NCBI GenBank assembly: GCA_964388445.1
Contig: CAYMAI010000004.1
Coordinates: 241,394-305,393, forward strand
Direction of reading: 5' to 3'
DNA length: 64,000 bases
Source of the DNA: CAYMAI01 sp964388445
Lineage (GTDB): Bacteria; 4484-113; JAGGVC01
The notes under the pieces were generated by a model. That model was not told the origin of the DNA. It saw only the letters and a list, made by a program, of their open reading frames with translations, and ran no database searches. Positions 1 to 8,438 of the stretch are shown one piece after another (within the stretch, counting starts at the first letter, position 1; each line of letters opens with the position of its first letter). Position numbers and translations under genes: made by a program.

Positions 1-1222
1 CGCGCCATGCATACGGCTCGCCCGAAAGGTTGTGCCGTCCGAAGCCGGTGTTTCCGTCGCCGTCTTTAACGAGCGACAAGCTGCCTTCTCCGAAAATCTT
101 GGCGTTGCCGTTCCACCGGAATATATCGCCGTCGCCGTTAAGCAGGTCGGTCACAATGGCCGTTTCCGAAATCGGCCGCGGCTGCGGCACGTCGCCTTTC
201 ACGACGACGCGCGTTTGCACGCCGTATCCGTCGAATGGCGATTCCACTCGAATCGGGTTTATCAGCGCCAGCTGCGGCGTCTCTTGTTGCGCAGCCGAAG
301 CCAGTTTGTATTTCCCGGACGCGCTGTCGTAATATAGAAAGACGTTACCGGGCAGCGAGCGTTTCAAAAACCGCCAAAAGTCGAAAACGCTTCCATCCGT
401 TTCGTCCCACCGGACGCGGTTTATATCGAGTCCAAGATTATCGAAGTCCAAATCGCCGCCCGAAATCCCCGGCCCGCCCAGCGGTTTCGGATAGGCGAGA
501 GCCGCGGCAATAATCGCGCTCACGTCCGCAGTGCCTTCGACGTAACACCTGACGCCGTTTACGAAAATCGCGCCGCCTGGCGCGGAATGAAAAACTACCG
601 CGCCGCTATCGGGATAGACCGCGTACGCCGCGGGCGGAATTTCGGCGCCGGAAGAGTTCGTTACGCGAACGTCCGATTGTTTCCAGCTTCGCCGCTTGCC
701 TTCCGCGGAAAATCCGTCCGGCGTTTCGGAAACGTCGAGGCCGTAAGCGAAAGCGCCCAGTTCCGGCGCCGAAGCGAGCGGCGCGCCGTCCGCTATCGCC
801 ACCGCGGACGCGTCGAAGGCGACGCTCGTCACAGTTCGCGACAGGACGTGAAGCATGTCCAGCGCAACGAGTTTCAACCTGCCGTCAATGCGCTCGATTT
901 CGGTCACTATTCCGTCGAACAATCTTTCGGTTTCGCTGCCGCCCGCCGCGAGAAACACTTCGCACCAAACCTCGATTCGAGCGAAAAGCTGAAACCGGTT
1001 TGCAGGGTCGGTTTCCGCGCCGAAACCGCCGTCCGGCGGCGCAGGCTCGATTTCGAGCATCGCGGGAAGCCCGGATTCTCGCGTAAGCCGGAACCCGCCG
1101 TCCGCGATTCGAAATTCTTCGAACGTGTCCGATTCGGGATGCGATGTTTTGATGCGCGGCCTAATCGCAATCCGCTTGCTTCGCTTAGCAAGCTCCGCGC
1201 GCGAAAGCATAGTCAGCGCCAT
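1..1222 (-). CDS. phage tail protein, partial (runs off left edge)
   Basis: An uninterrupted minus-strand frame opens with ATG at 1222 and stays open for at least 407 codons to the window edge. The start follows a GAGGAG ribosome site that lies inside the end of the upstream gene. The product is rich in Gly, Asp and beta-type segments and has no signal peptide. Its place after the tape measure and a small distal-tail-like gene suggests a baseplate, hub or tail-tip protein; that is inference from gene order, since I recognise no domain. Plus-strand frames across this stretch are shadows. Confidence 0.7.
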   Translation of the reverse strand, partial: MALTMLSRAELAKRSKRIAIRPRIKTSHPESDTFEEFRIADGGFRLTRESGLPAMLEIEPAPPDGGFGAETDPANRFQLFARIEVWCEVFLAAGGSETERLFDGIVTEIERIDGRLKLVALDMLHVLSRTVTSVAFDASAVAIADGAPLASAPELGAFAYGLDVSETPDGFSAEGKRRSWKQSDVRVTNSSGAEIPPAAYAVYPDSGAVVFHSAPGGAIFVNGVRCYVEGTADVSAIIAAALAYPKPLGGPGISGGDLDFDNLGLDINRVRWDETDGSVFDFWRFLKRSLPGNVFLYYDSASGKYKLASAAQQETPQLALINPIRVESPFDGYGVQTRVVVKGDVPQPRPISETAIVTDLLNGDGDIFRWNGNAKIFGEGSLSLVKDGDGNTGFGRHNLSGEPYAWR

Positions 1223-1224
1223 TG

Positions 1225-1668
1225 TTACTCCTCCCACTCCGTGCTCGAAACGTCGTCCCAGTCGCCGTAAGTGCCGCTTCCGATTAGTAGAATCTCGACG
1301 CGAATCAAATCCTGCTGCCACTCCGCCTTGCCTCGCGCGCCGGCGACGAAATCACCTAGCCGCTCGATATATCCGCGATACGCCGCTTGCCGCGTGCTTT
1401 CCATCATCACGATATGCCCGCCCGTCCTGAACGCCGCGATTAAAAAATCGCCGAGGCTTATTTCGCTTGAATTTTCCAGCGCCAGCAGATTCGCTGGAAA
1501 CTCGATATCGAGCCGCACGGGTCGCGGACTCGATTCGGTTTCGATTCTGTGTGGGATTCCGCTTCTATCCGTCACGATTATCGCTCCGGTGTTCATTTCG
1601 GAGTTAACCGAAACGCTCGACAGCGTGAAAGCGTCCGCGCTGACTCCGCCCGTCCATATTTTCAGCAT
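1225..1668 (-). CDS. phage tail-region protein, 147 aa
   Basis: The ATG at 1668 overlaps the tape-measure stop (ATGA) and the stop lies two bases before the next gene, so the three genes are translationally coupled. The protein begins MLKIWTGGVSADAF, is acidic and probably beta-rich, and ends in an acidic tail. In siphoviral order the gene just after the tape measure usually encodes the distal tail or a tail-tip adaptor. That role is inferred from position only, since no family motif is recognisable. Confidence 0.6.
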   Translation of the reverse strand: MLKIWTGGVSADAFTLSSVSVNSEMNTGAIIVTDRSGIPHRIETESSPRPVRLDIEFPANLLALENSSEISLGDFLIAAFRTGGHIVMMESTRQAAYRGYIERLGDFVAGARGKAEWQQDLIRVEILLIGSGTYGDWDDVSSTEWEE

Positions 1669-2306
1669 CAGGCTTCCCTCCTGTTCAGCGCGCCAAGCCT
1701 GCGTGTCACTATTCGTTCGATTTCGTCTGCCACGTCCGCCGGCGCGCCGATGACGCCGTTCACAGTCACGTTCACGTTTAGCGCGGACGCGCTCCGGCCG
1801 CCTAGCGAGGAAGACGACGGCAAAATCGACGGCGATTGCGAGAGCATTGCGGGCGGGCTATAAATGTTTTCAAGCTCGACGGGTTTAAGAAACCGCTTTT
1901 TCTTCGCGCCGAAAAGGCCGCCGATTCCGCGCACGAGTTCGCCCAAAAGTCCGCCGAATATTTCCGCGAAAAAGCCGCCGCCCATTTCGCTCGAAATTGC
2001 GCCGGAAACTTCGTCCGCAATCCGGCCTGCGAAGTTTCTCAAAAAACGTCTGCCCGCGTCGTCGAATCCGCCGCGATAAAGCTCGTTCCCGATTCCGCGA
2101 ATGCTCGACGTAAAATGTTTTTCCAATCTCTCCGCCGCAAGGTACGGCCGGGAAATCGCCTGTTCCGCGGCTGCGACGCCGTCTGCAAGCTCGCTTAACT
2201 TTTCGTGCGCCGTTTTTCCCGCGTCGGCAAGCATTTCGAGCGCGTCGATCAAATCGCGAATTCGCGGGTCGTCCCGCAAGTTGTCAAATTCGTATTTCGT
2301 CATCAC
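1668..2306 (-). CDS. short tail tape measure protein (putative)
   Basis: This 212-residue protein follows the G/GT chaperone pair, the place of the tape measure gene in lambda-like tails. Its first half is helical and charged. The middle has Gly/Phe-rich hydrophobic stretches (GGGFFAEIFGGLLGEL) and the tail carries VNVTVNGV followed by a basic helix, a style I associate with lambda-family and gene-transfer-agent tape measures. Tape measures set tail length and normally exceed 600 residues, so this one predicts an unusually short tail. The start is GTG 2306 or ATG 2303, both served by GGAG at about 2316. Alternative: a non-tape-measure tail protein. Confidence 0.6.
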   Translation of the reverse strand: MMTKYEFDNLRDDPRIRDLIDALEMLADAGKTAHEKLSELADGVAAAEQAISRPYLAAERLEKHFTSSIRGIGNELYRGGFDDAGRRFLRNFAGRIADEVSGAISSEMGGGFFAEIFGGLLGELVRGIGGLFGAKKKRFLKPVELENIYSPPAMLSQSPSILPSSSSLGGRSASALNVNVTVNGVIGAPADVADEIERIVTRRLGALNRREA

Positions 2307-2307
2307 T

Positions 2308-2930
2308 TTACGCTCCGAAAAATCCCGGGTCTATGTCCAGCGGCGAATCGCCCGTATTCATGAAAGCCGCTTCTACGCTTGCCCATATTCGTTTGATTTC
2401 GTTTTCCGCTTTTTTCGCGTCCATTCCGGACGCCGCCAAATCCAAAATGCGCTTCTCCCGTTTTCTCGCCGCAATTATTTTTGCCAGCGTTTCAAGCTCG
2501 AACAGCGTGTGCCGCTCCAAAGTTTCTTCCGCCGTCCAGCCGTATTCGAAGGCGAAAAGGTCTATCAGTCTTGCGATTTGAAATCCGGAAGAAGCGCTCC
2601 GGCTTTTTTTAGGCAGGTTCCGAATTCGCCCGATTTAAACTCCTGCTCGTAAATCGCGCTTGCGATTTCGACAAGATCTTCTTTCGTAAGCGTGTCCAGG
2701 AATTCCACGGGTTCGCCCAGCGTTATGCAAACCGCCTCGCCAGCGATTCGTAAAACATCCGCAAGTTTCGCCCCGCCGCTTTCCTTGCCGCCATCCGCCG
2801 CCGTAAAGAACATCCCGCCGATTTCGAGCGCGATTCGCGCGTTCCACCGCGGCACTTCGATTTCCCGGCCGTCCGACAGCGTAAGCCGCGTCCCCGGATT
2901 TCCGGTACGCTCCGTCGTGTTCAAACTCAT
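2308..2930 (-). CDS. tail assembly chaperone GT, -1 frameshift product
   Basis: The frame downstream of the G-like gene is open in the -1 register without a good start of its own (only TTG at 2520), while both frames are open across a run of seven A on the minus strand (2610..2604). In the zero frame this run reads A AAA AAA, a classical slippery heptamer. Slippage there joins 109 codons of G to 98 codons ending at 2308, giving about 207 residues, with the segment LIDLFAFEYGWTAEETLE just after the zero-frame stop. Lambda gpG/gpGT works the same way and binds the tape measure. The downstream half alone would be a 70-residue helical protein. Confidence 0.7.
2565..2930 (-). CDS. tail assembly chaperone G-like protein
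   Basis: A 121-residue protein lies between the tail tube gene and the tape measure gene, the standard slot for the tail assembly chaperone. ATG 2930 is preferred over ATG 2942 because GGAGAAGGCG precedes it with six-base spacing. The N-terminal half has a beta-strand pair (LTLSDGREIEVPRW) and the C-terminal half is helical, typical of phage tail chaperones. Near its end lies the A AAA AAA slip site that produces the longer GT form. Function is assigned by synteny and the frameshift signature, not by a conserved catalytic motif. Confidence 0.65.
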   Translation of the reverse strand: MSLNTTERTGNPGTRLTLSDGREIEVPRWNARIALEIGGMFFTAADGGKESGGAKLADVLRIAGEAVCITLGEPVEFLDTLTKEDLVEIASAIYEQEFKSGEFGTCLKKAGALLPDFKSQD

Positions 2931-2942
2931 CGCCTTCTCCAT

Positions 2943-3758
2943 TTAGTTCACCATCCCGTGTTCGGGTACGTACGGATTGTCCGGCGCGTCCGCAGCGGAG
3001 TCCGTCTGGTTCGCAAACACCGGGCCGAAAAACCGCTGGCTGCCGAAAGGCGCGTCAGGCGAGCTTTCGTCCGGCAAACACTCGCCGGTAAACGGAATCC
3101 CGATCCAGTCCTTTTCGTCGAACGCCAGCTTCACGTCCGCTTCCAGCGAAACTTTGGACAAAGTGATTTCAAGCAGGCTTACACCGTCGGGATACCTGTG
3201 CAGCAGGATCATATGAACCGGCGTAATTTTCCCCGGCGCAGTAAACTTCACTTCCGCGCCCGCCGCCGGAAGATGCGAATACGTTAGCTTGAGCAGCGCT
3301 CCGGCCGGTATGCCGCCGTCCGCTTTCATCCTAATCGCGGTGCGCGCCGGGTTTAGTTCGTAATCGTCTCCCGAAACGTACGTCACGGATTCGTCCGCGG
3401 ATTTCACCGTTATGCTTCCGCTCTCCGCCGTCCGCATCAGCGTGTGCCAGCGCGACGGATACAGCCTTGCATACTCGGTCTTTTGCTGAGCGGTTCCCGC
3501 GGGAAGTTCCGCAATGCCCGCAAGCCCGAGCGCGCCGTTCACGACCGGCGGATTGATTTCGCCGAACCTGCCGCGCACGTGAAACGAGCGGCGCACGGGA
3601 AGTATGTGGTCGGTCGCGAATTCCAGCCCCACGTTCGATTCGTGCTTTATCGTTTCCACACGCTTTTCGATTTCGACGTCCGTTGCCCAGCCGCACTTTT
3701 CGCCGTTGATATAAATTTCCGCCGAGCCGACCGTAAGCGATCTAATATCGTTCGTCAT
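2943..3758 (-). CDS. major tail tube protein (putative)
   Basis: This 271-residue protein opens MTNDIRSLTVGSAEIYING and carries a predicted beta-rich body with segments such as FHVRGRFGEINPP and LLEITLSKVSLEADVKL. It resembles tube or sheath-less tail proteins that stack as hexameric rings. The position, after connector genes and before the chaperone pair, is that of the major tail protein. The C-terminal 40 residues are Asp/Pro-rich. ATG 3758 has AAGGAG upstream. Identity rests on synteny and overall character. Confidence 0.6.
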   Translation of the reverse strand: MTNDIRSLTVGSAEIYINGEKCGWATDVEIEKRVETIKHESNVGLEFATDHILPVRRSFHVRGRFGEINPPVVNGALGLAGIAELPAGTAQQKTEYARLYPSRWHTLMRTAESGSITVKSADESVTYVSGDDYELNPARTAIRMKADGGIPAGALLKLTYSHLPAAGAEVKFTAPGKITPVHMILLHRYPDGVSLLEITLSKVSLEADVKLAFDEKDWIGIPFTGECLPDESSPDAPFGSQRFFGPVFANQTDSAADAPDNPYVPEHGMVN

Positions 3759-3770
3759 TTTTTCTCCTTA

Positions 3771-4229
3771 TCATCCGAGGTTCGCGCCATCGAGTTTCGC
3801 CCTTACTCCGAACCCGACTCGCACAATTTTTAATTCCGGATTTTTTTCAATATGAATTTCTTCCCACGTTATTCCGGAAACCGTCATCTCACCAAGCACT
3901 ACCACCGGCGCCGGCACGGGCAATTCGTAATCCCAATCGAGCAGCGGAATCTTCAATCCCCCGTCCGAATCGCCGAGCAGTAGCTTCGTTAGCTCCGCGG
4001 CAAGCCCTCTCGCCGCCGCGGCATTCCCGCCCCCCGATATGCAATCCGCGGTAAACGCGACTTCGGCAAGCATCGCATCGCGATTCCCGCCGTTCGCAAC
4101 GCCGGAGGCGCCGGACGCCATGACGGTTATCGCCGGAAGTTCCGACGGCTCGCCCGGCGCGAAATAAAGATTCGCATCCGCCAAATTTTCCGACAGCCAC
4201 TTGTTCACGCTCGTTATAGCGTTCCTCAT
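3771..4229 (-). CDS. phage tail-terminator-like protein
   Basis: The 152-residue protein begins MRNAITSVNKWLSENLADA, a helix-first layout seen in tail terminator or tail completion proteins. Its ATG at 4229 overlaps the end of the preceding connector gene (ATGA). It lies directly before the tail tube gene, which is where terminator proteins are encoded in many siphoviruses. There is no motif that would prove this; a minor head protein is the alternative. Confidence 0.5.
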   Translation of the reverse strand: MRNAITSVNKWLSENLADANLYFAPGEPSELPAITVMASGASGVANGGNRDAMLAEVAFTADCISGGGNAAAARGLAAELTKLLLGDSDGGLKIPLLDWDYELPVPAPVVVLGEMTVSGITWEEIHIEKNPELKIVRVGFGVRAKLDGANLG

Positions 4230-4624
4230 TCCTGCACCTTCCTTGCGAGAGCGATTAAAAGTTGCCGCTTGCCGAAAACCGCCGGCGCGCTTAACGCGAC
4301 CACCCTCCAGTCCGAGTTATCGAAATGCAAAATCGAGCCCGTTTCCACCGGCGCGTCCGCAGCCATCGTCAGGCGTTTGTCGCCCGCCAGAATTTGCACG
4401 CCGCCGATTTGCCTTTCGCCCAATCTGTCAGCCGCGGCGAGTGCGTCCGAAACGGCGGGCCGCGGAAAAATCACGACGTCCACCGGCGTTTTGTCCGGCG
4501 GCGTTCCCGATTCCGCGTGTCCGCCTTGAACTTCGTACGTGCGAAGGTATATTTCCTCTTCGCTTCCTTTAGTCAACTCGACCGCCTTTCTCATCGCGCG
4601 CTCCAGCCTTTCACCGTCCGGCAT
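4226..4624 (-). CDS. phage head-closure-like protein
   Basis: A 132-residue protein begins MPDGERLERAMRKAVELTKG and is then beta-rich (TYEVQGGHAESG, FDNSDWRVVALSAP). Short N-terminal helix plus small barrel is typical of head completion or closure proteins between capsid and tail genes. The spacing to the upstream gene is nine bases and the downstream gene overlaps it. The assignment rests on order only. Confidence 0.5.
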   Translation of the reverse strand: MPDGERLERAMRKAVELTKGSEEEIYLRTYEVQGGHAESGTPPDKTPVDVVIFPRPAVSDALAAADRLGERQIGGVQILAGDKRLTMAADAPVETGSILHFDNSDWRVVALSAPAVFGKRQLLIALARKVQE

Positions 4625-4633
4625 TTTTCCCTC

Positions 4634-5209
4634 CTAATGCGGAAAATCCATCGCGCAAGGAATTTCGAAGTCGTACACTCCCAGCGCTTCCTTCGCCTGC
4701 TTTCGCAGTTCGATTGCGAGAAGCGTCGTATCGAGCATGTTTCCCGCCACGCCCGCCCGAATGGCAAGCCGCGCCTCGCTGCCGGCTATCGTCATCAGCG
4801 CGTCGTGTATCGCCTTTCCGGTATCGACAAGATAAGTCCGGACGCTCACCCGCACTTCCATCGGCTCGGCGAACGTCAGCACGCCGGTGACATAGTTCGT
4901 CTCGTCGCCTTCTCCCGGCGAATAAACCTCGCCGCCCGCGATAACGTCCGTGGCATAATCGAGAAACCCGCCGATTCCGCAACCGAATTTCGTCTTTTCC
5001 GAATTTAGCGGGGACAGCTTAATTTCCACCCATCCGATTCGGTTCAGGAATTGCACCTCGCCGCCGATCTTGTCTATGGCACGCAACATTTTCGCCGATT
5101 GCGGCGCAAGGACCGTGGCGGCGATTATGTCGTTTAGTTCCGAATCGGTAAGCGCTTTTTCTGCTCCCGTGTCGCCCGACGCAAGCCTGACATATTCTTT
5201 AATGGTCAT
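4634..5209 (-). CDS. phage structural or connector protein, 191 aa
   Basis: Starts at ATG 5209 (MTIKEYVRLASGDTGAEKALTDSE) and overlaps the upstream 114-residue gene by eleven bases. The N-terminal helical segment resembles head-tail adaptor proteins that dock on the portal, but the remainder, with a mid-protein strand-rich part (EVRVSVRTYLVDTGKAIHDALM), is not diagnostic. It lies between the capsid and tail genes in an uninterrupted structural operon. I do not recognise a specific family. Confidence 0.5.
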   Translation of the reverse strand: MTIKEYVRLASGDTGAEKALTDSELNDIIAATVLAPQSAKMLRAIDKIGGEVQFLNRIGWVEIKLSPLNSEKTKFGCGIGGFLDYATDVIAGGEVYSPGEGDETNYVTGVLTFAEPMEVRVSVRTYLVDTGKAIHDALMTIAGSEARLAIRAGVAGNMLDTTLLAIELRKQAKEALGVYDFEIPCAMDFPH

Positions 5210-5543
5210 TATGGGCTCCGGCTTCCGTTATTTCGCATCCTTTAAGTTCAAGCTTGAACGCGTCCGCCGCAGTTACCAGCGCTTCGCCGTTTTCGAACCA
5301 TTGCCCGCAATATTCGCCTGTGTATCTCTTGTTCGGGCTTTTCGCGACATACAGCTTCGGCACGTTTTCGGCGGTCGAGCCTTTCGACGCTTTGCCGAAT
5401 ACCGGCATCGTTTTTTCAAACGGTTTTTTGCTTTTCGAAAGCATTTTTTTCGATTTATCCTCCGGTTTTATTTTGCGGACGGCGCTTTCGTTCGCGCCGC
5501 CCGCAACCGTCCGTGCGAGAGCAATGTAACCCTCGATTTTCAT
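5199..5543 (-). CDS. small Lys-rich phage protein, 114 aa
   Basis: ATG at 5543 shares its last base with the first base of the capsid stop codon (TGATG), so it is coupled to the capsid gene. The central segment is very rich in Lys and Ser (KPEDKSKKMLSKSKKPFEK), followed by a small ordered C-terminal half (YTGEYCGQWFENGEALVTA). This could be a decoration or head-tail joining factor, or a DNA-contacting protein; none is proven. A longer reading frame upstream of 5543 is a shadow of the capsid gene. Confidence 0.5.
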   Translation of the reverse strand: MKIEGYIALARTVAGGANESAVRKIKPEDKSKKMLSKSKKPFEKTMPVFGKASKGSTAENVPKLYVAKSPNKRYTGEYCGQWFENGEALVTAADAFKLELKGCEITEAGAHNDH

Positions 5544-6457
5544 CACGCCTTGATTCCCTTCAGCCTTGCGGCAGCCTGCGGATGGAACATCGCGACGCCG
5601 CAATAGAACTCCACGAGCGTGCGATAAACTGGCGGACTCGGAATAAGCCCCAGGTCTTCCACTTGAATTCCGCCGTTCGTAATGCCGCACACGAATTCGT
5701 CCGCTCCATATTTGACCGCGTAAATCGAGCTGGTCTCCTCGTTTTCTCCCGTGGTTTCGGTGAATCCGAGAATCTCTTCGTTGTTCTCGTCTTTGCCGAC
5801 GAGCTTGACCGGGATGCCGTCGTACCGCGTGATTTGTCTGCCGAAATCGTCCATACCAACTTCGAGAATGCTGCTCGTGCGCGCGAGAGCGGTCAGCTTG
5901 CGGCGGTTAGCGCGGCTCATGTAAATCACGTCCGGCCCGCCCCACACCGCGTCGATTAGCGCGTCGAGATATTCCAGCGACAGGTCGTCGCCGTCGCCCG
6001 ACTCGTCGTCCGCAGTAATCACTTGATCGGTTCCCGCGAGCCTCACGGCAAGTCCGTCGAATCCGTTCGGGTCCGCGTTTTCGTCGCCGTTGAAAAACGT
6101 TCTCGTGAACGCAAGCGACAGGCTTTTCACCTTCATCCTCGCCTGCACGGCGCGTTGGTCGTTCACGCTGCCGCGAGTTTGCTGGATGTATCTGTCCACG
6201 TCCACCACGCCGCCGAAAATTACCAGCGATTCGGTCTCTTGGTCGAATTCGCCCGCGCTTTCGGTGTACGCGCTGTTGACCGGACGAAACTCCACCGCGG
6301 GCAGGCTCGCCTCGCGGCTGTATTTGAAGCTGTTCCCCTGCACTTCGATGAACGGCAGGTCTTCGAGTACCGGCGAAAATTCGCCGAAAGTTTCGATCAC
6401 GCCCTTCTTGAGCATGTCGGTTTCAAGCTTTGCCGCTTGAACAAGTGTCAACGCCAT
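5543..6457 (-). CDS. phage major capsid protein
   Basis: 304 residues beginning MALTLVQAAKLETDMLKKG, with PVLEDLPFIEVQGNSFKY, YTESAGEFDQETESLVIFGG and FNGDENADPNGFDGL segments. These match a capsid family I know from many siphoviruses and capsid-like clusters, probably of the HK97 fold. ATG 6457 has GGAGG six bases upstream. No prohead protease or scaffold gene lies between portal and capsid, so assembly would need either a self-scaffolding capsid or factors encoded elsewhere. Confidence 0.85.
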   Translation of the reverse strand: MALTLVQAAKLETDMLKKGVIETFGEFSPVLEDLPFIEVQGNSFKYSREASLPAVEFRPVNSAYTESAGEFDQETESLVIFGGVVDVDRYIQQTRGSVNDQRAVQARMKVKSLSLAFTRTFFNGDENADPNGFDGLAVRLAGTDQVITADDESGDGDDLSLEYLDALIDAVWGGPDVIYMSRANRRKLTALARTSSILEVGMDDFGRQITRYDGIPVKLVGKDENNEEILGFTETTGENEETSSIYAVKYGADEFVCGITNGGIQVEDLGLIPSPPVYRTLVEFYCGVAMFHPQAAARLKGIKA

Positions 6458-6514
6458 TTCATTTCCTCCTTTTATTCAAAAAACAAGCGGCCGTATAATT
6501 TCGGCCTTGATTCG

Positions 6515-7834
6515 TTACATCCCGGATAGTTTCGCTTTCGCGACTTCCTTCGTGATAAGTCCCGATTCCATCGCGGCGATAATGCGCGCCTCTTTAGCCG
6601 CAATTTCGGTTTCGCTGGCGCGAAACATCGGGCCGTATTCGAACTTCACCGTTTTTTCGCCTTCGCCATCGGGCAGCGCGCCCGCCCGTTTCGCCGCGAC
6701 AAGTGTCATCGCAAGTAGCCTTTCCATTGCGCCGCCAACCGTTTTCCGTTTGCGCTCTGCGAGCGCGACTAGCGGTTCGTAAAGCACTGAAAGCGCGAAT
6801 CCGCTTATCGCGCCGAGACCGGACAGCTTTTCGGGGTCGAGCATGCTTACGCCGCTTATTTCCGCAAGCGCGCGTCTTAAATCGCAAAGGTGCGTGCTTA
6901 TTTCGCTCATGTCCGCGCCGTTCGCCAAATATTCCATTCGCGCGCCGTCGCCGATTACGCTGAGGATTTCGCCTTCTCGCGCTCCGCCGCCGACAATCCT
7001 GCCGTTGATGTTCAGCAAAATCGCGTTCATCGTACGGCTGATGTTCCGGCTGCGCTGGGACAGCTTCCAGTTGATGTCGTCGAAAATCGTCAGCAAATCG
7101 TCGAGGTCGCTTTCGCCATACACTCTTCCCGTTCGCCGCCGGTTTTTGATTAATACTGCGGGTATGAATCCGAGCCGGTTTTTCTTCGCCGAAACAAGCC
7201 GCCACTCTTTCGGCGATTCGTCGGGCACGCCGAACATGCCCGCAGCCCCTCCCATCCATACCGGCCGCCCGCGCCTTGCCTCGCCTTCGAATTTGAAAAA
7301 ACCGTCGGCGGTTAGTTCTTCGCGGTGCCATTTCTCCGAGCCGCCCCCGTCCACGAATTTGTATTCGATTCTGGCAACCTCGATTTCGTTTTCGTCGTGC
7401 GGACTCGTTTCGATAACATAATCCTCGGCGGGAATCAGCCGAACCTTCGCATCGAATTCGCCGCCGTTTCCGCTTGCGTCGAGAACGATGAGCGCATCGC
7501 CCTTTACGGAAGCCTCGACGCACGAGTCGAAAAGCATTTCGTAAATCCCGTTTTTCTCGATTACAGCTTCCAAAAGCGCCGATTCGGCATTACCGCCCGC
7601 CGCAAAACCCAGCACGCGGTCGAAAGCGAAATGCGCCGCGCGCTCCGCAATCAGCCGGGGATAGTTCACCACTATCGCGGGACGCGGCGCGTCGTATGAA
7701 TATCCCAGAAGCGAGCGCCATTCCCGCTCGTTTTCGTACGGCGCGCCTTCGTAGTATGCGGAAAGCAGCGCCAGCCTGCGGCGCCTCAATGCGGCGTCTT
7801 CTTTTCCTTGCGGCGTGTCTATATAAAGTCCCAT
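6515..7834 (-). CDS. phage portal protein (SPP1 gp6-like)
   Basis: A 439-residue portal protein of the SPP1 gp6 type. Visible landmarks are the N-terminal RLALLSAYYEGAPYENE, NYPRLIAERAAHFAFDR, and in the centre DDLLTIFDDINWKLSQRSRN followed by a long wing-stem helix region. ATG 7834 is chosen over the longer frame because AGAGGA precedes it and the extra 37 codons run into the promoter region. It is the first gene of the operon. A terminase gene, normally directly upstream, is absent; the next gene is a host gene on the other strand. Confidence 0.85.
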   Translation of the reverse strand: MGLYIDTPQGKEDAALRRRRLALLSAYYEGAPYENEREWRSLLGYSYDAPRPAIVVNYPRLIAERAAHFAFDRVLGFAAGGNAESALLEAVIEKNGIYEMLFDSCVEASVKGDALIVLDASGNGGEFDAKVRLIPAEDYVIETSPHDENEIEVARIEYKFVDGGGSEKWHREELTADGFFKFEGEARRGRPVWMGGAAGMFGVPDESPKEWRLVSAKKNRLGFIPAVLIKNRRRTGRVYGESDLDDLLTIFDDINWKLSQRSRNISRTMNAILLNINGRIVGGGAREGEILSVIGDGARMEYLANGADMSEISTHLCDLRRALAEISGVSMLDPEKLSGLGAISGFALSVLYEPLVALAERKRKTVGGAMERLLAMTLVAAKRAGALPDGEGEKTVKFEYGPMFRASETEIAAKEARIIAAMESGLITKEVAKAKLSGM

Positions 7835-7894
7835 CGAAAAATCCTCTTGCGGCGAAGTTACAAAACCTTTGCGGCGGAAAATGCGATTGCCGCA

Positions 7895-7923
7895 CGTAAA
7901 TAAGTATAGCCAACAATTGTCAA
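7895..7923 (-). promoter_or_regulatory. candidate promoter of the phage-like operon
   Basis: On the minus strand a perfect TTGACA lies at 7923..7918. The best 17-base-spaced -10 is weak (TTTACG, 7900..7895); a better hexamer TATACT lies at 7908..7903 but only nine bases away. This is the AT-rich gap upstream of the portal gene, so it is the natural place for the operon promoter, though the exact -10 is uncertain. Confidence 0.4.
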
Positions 7924-8010
7924 GTATTACCACTCGAAAGCGCAAATATTGGAAAATATTTTTAAAACGCAGTCATGATGCGGATTGCGCGACCATAGTT
8001 TTTTCGCGGG

Positions 8011-8016
8011 TATCAT
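8011..8016 (+). promoter_or_regulatory. -10 element, leaderless start
   Basis: TATCAT ends five bases before the ATG at 8022, with no Shine-Dalgarno sequence between. It is one of seven such arrangements in the window and implies a transcript beginning at or next to the start codon. Confidence 0.45.
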
Positions 8017-8021
8017 TCATC

Positions 8022-8438
8022 ATGATGAAAAGCGAGCGAAATTCCGGCGGACCTCACTGCGAAGGCGCAAAGCGCGGCCAAATCGCGATTTACTTCGACG
8101 AAACCTGTCCGGTTTGCATCGGCGCAAGCCGTCACTATTCCGCGCTCGACGAAACGGGCGAACTCGAATTTCTGCCGCTCGGCGAATCCGCGGAGCGGCT
8201 TCGCGCGGCGGGAATCTCCGAAGCCAAGGCGCGGCGAGCGATGCACGCGGTGGACTTGGCGGGAAGAACGCTTTCCGGTATCGACGCTTTGGCTGTAATC
8301 TGGGAACGCATCCCCGCCTACCGAATTCTCGCTAGGCTGGCGCGCACGCCCGTTATATCTAGCATTATGCGGCTATCGTACGCCGTGTTCGCAAGGCTAC
8401 GGCCGCGAGTTAGAACGGCAAAAGAGCGTGAGAATTGA
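8022..8438 (+). CDS. DCC family thiol-disulfide oxidoreductase-like (DUF393)
   Basis: 138 residues. The motif IYFDETCPVCIGASRHYSALD has the DxxCxxC signature of the DUF393/DCC1 family, thioredoxin-fold proteins thought to act in thiol-disulfide chemistry. The conserved C-terminal GIDALAVIWERIP and RLARTPVISSIMRL segments also fit. ATG 8022 or 8025 is preferred to the longer frame, which begins inside the intergenic region. The stop overlaps the TTG start of the next gene, so the two form an operon. The substrate is unknown. Confidence 0.8.
   Translation: MMKSERNSGGPHCEGAKRGQIAIYFDETCPVCIGASRHYSALDETGELEFLPLGESAERLRAAGISEAKARRAMHAVDLAGRTLSGIDALAVIWERIPAYRILARLARTPVISSIMRLSYAVFARLRPRVRTAKEREN

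Noticed and set aside
1..1270. Plus-strand frames at the left edge (for example 587-1270)
   Set aside because: They are shadows of the continuous minus-strand tail gene that starts at ATG 1222 after a clear SD.
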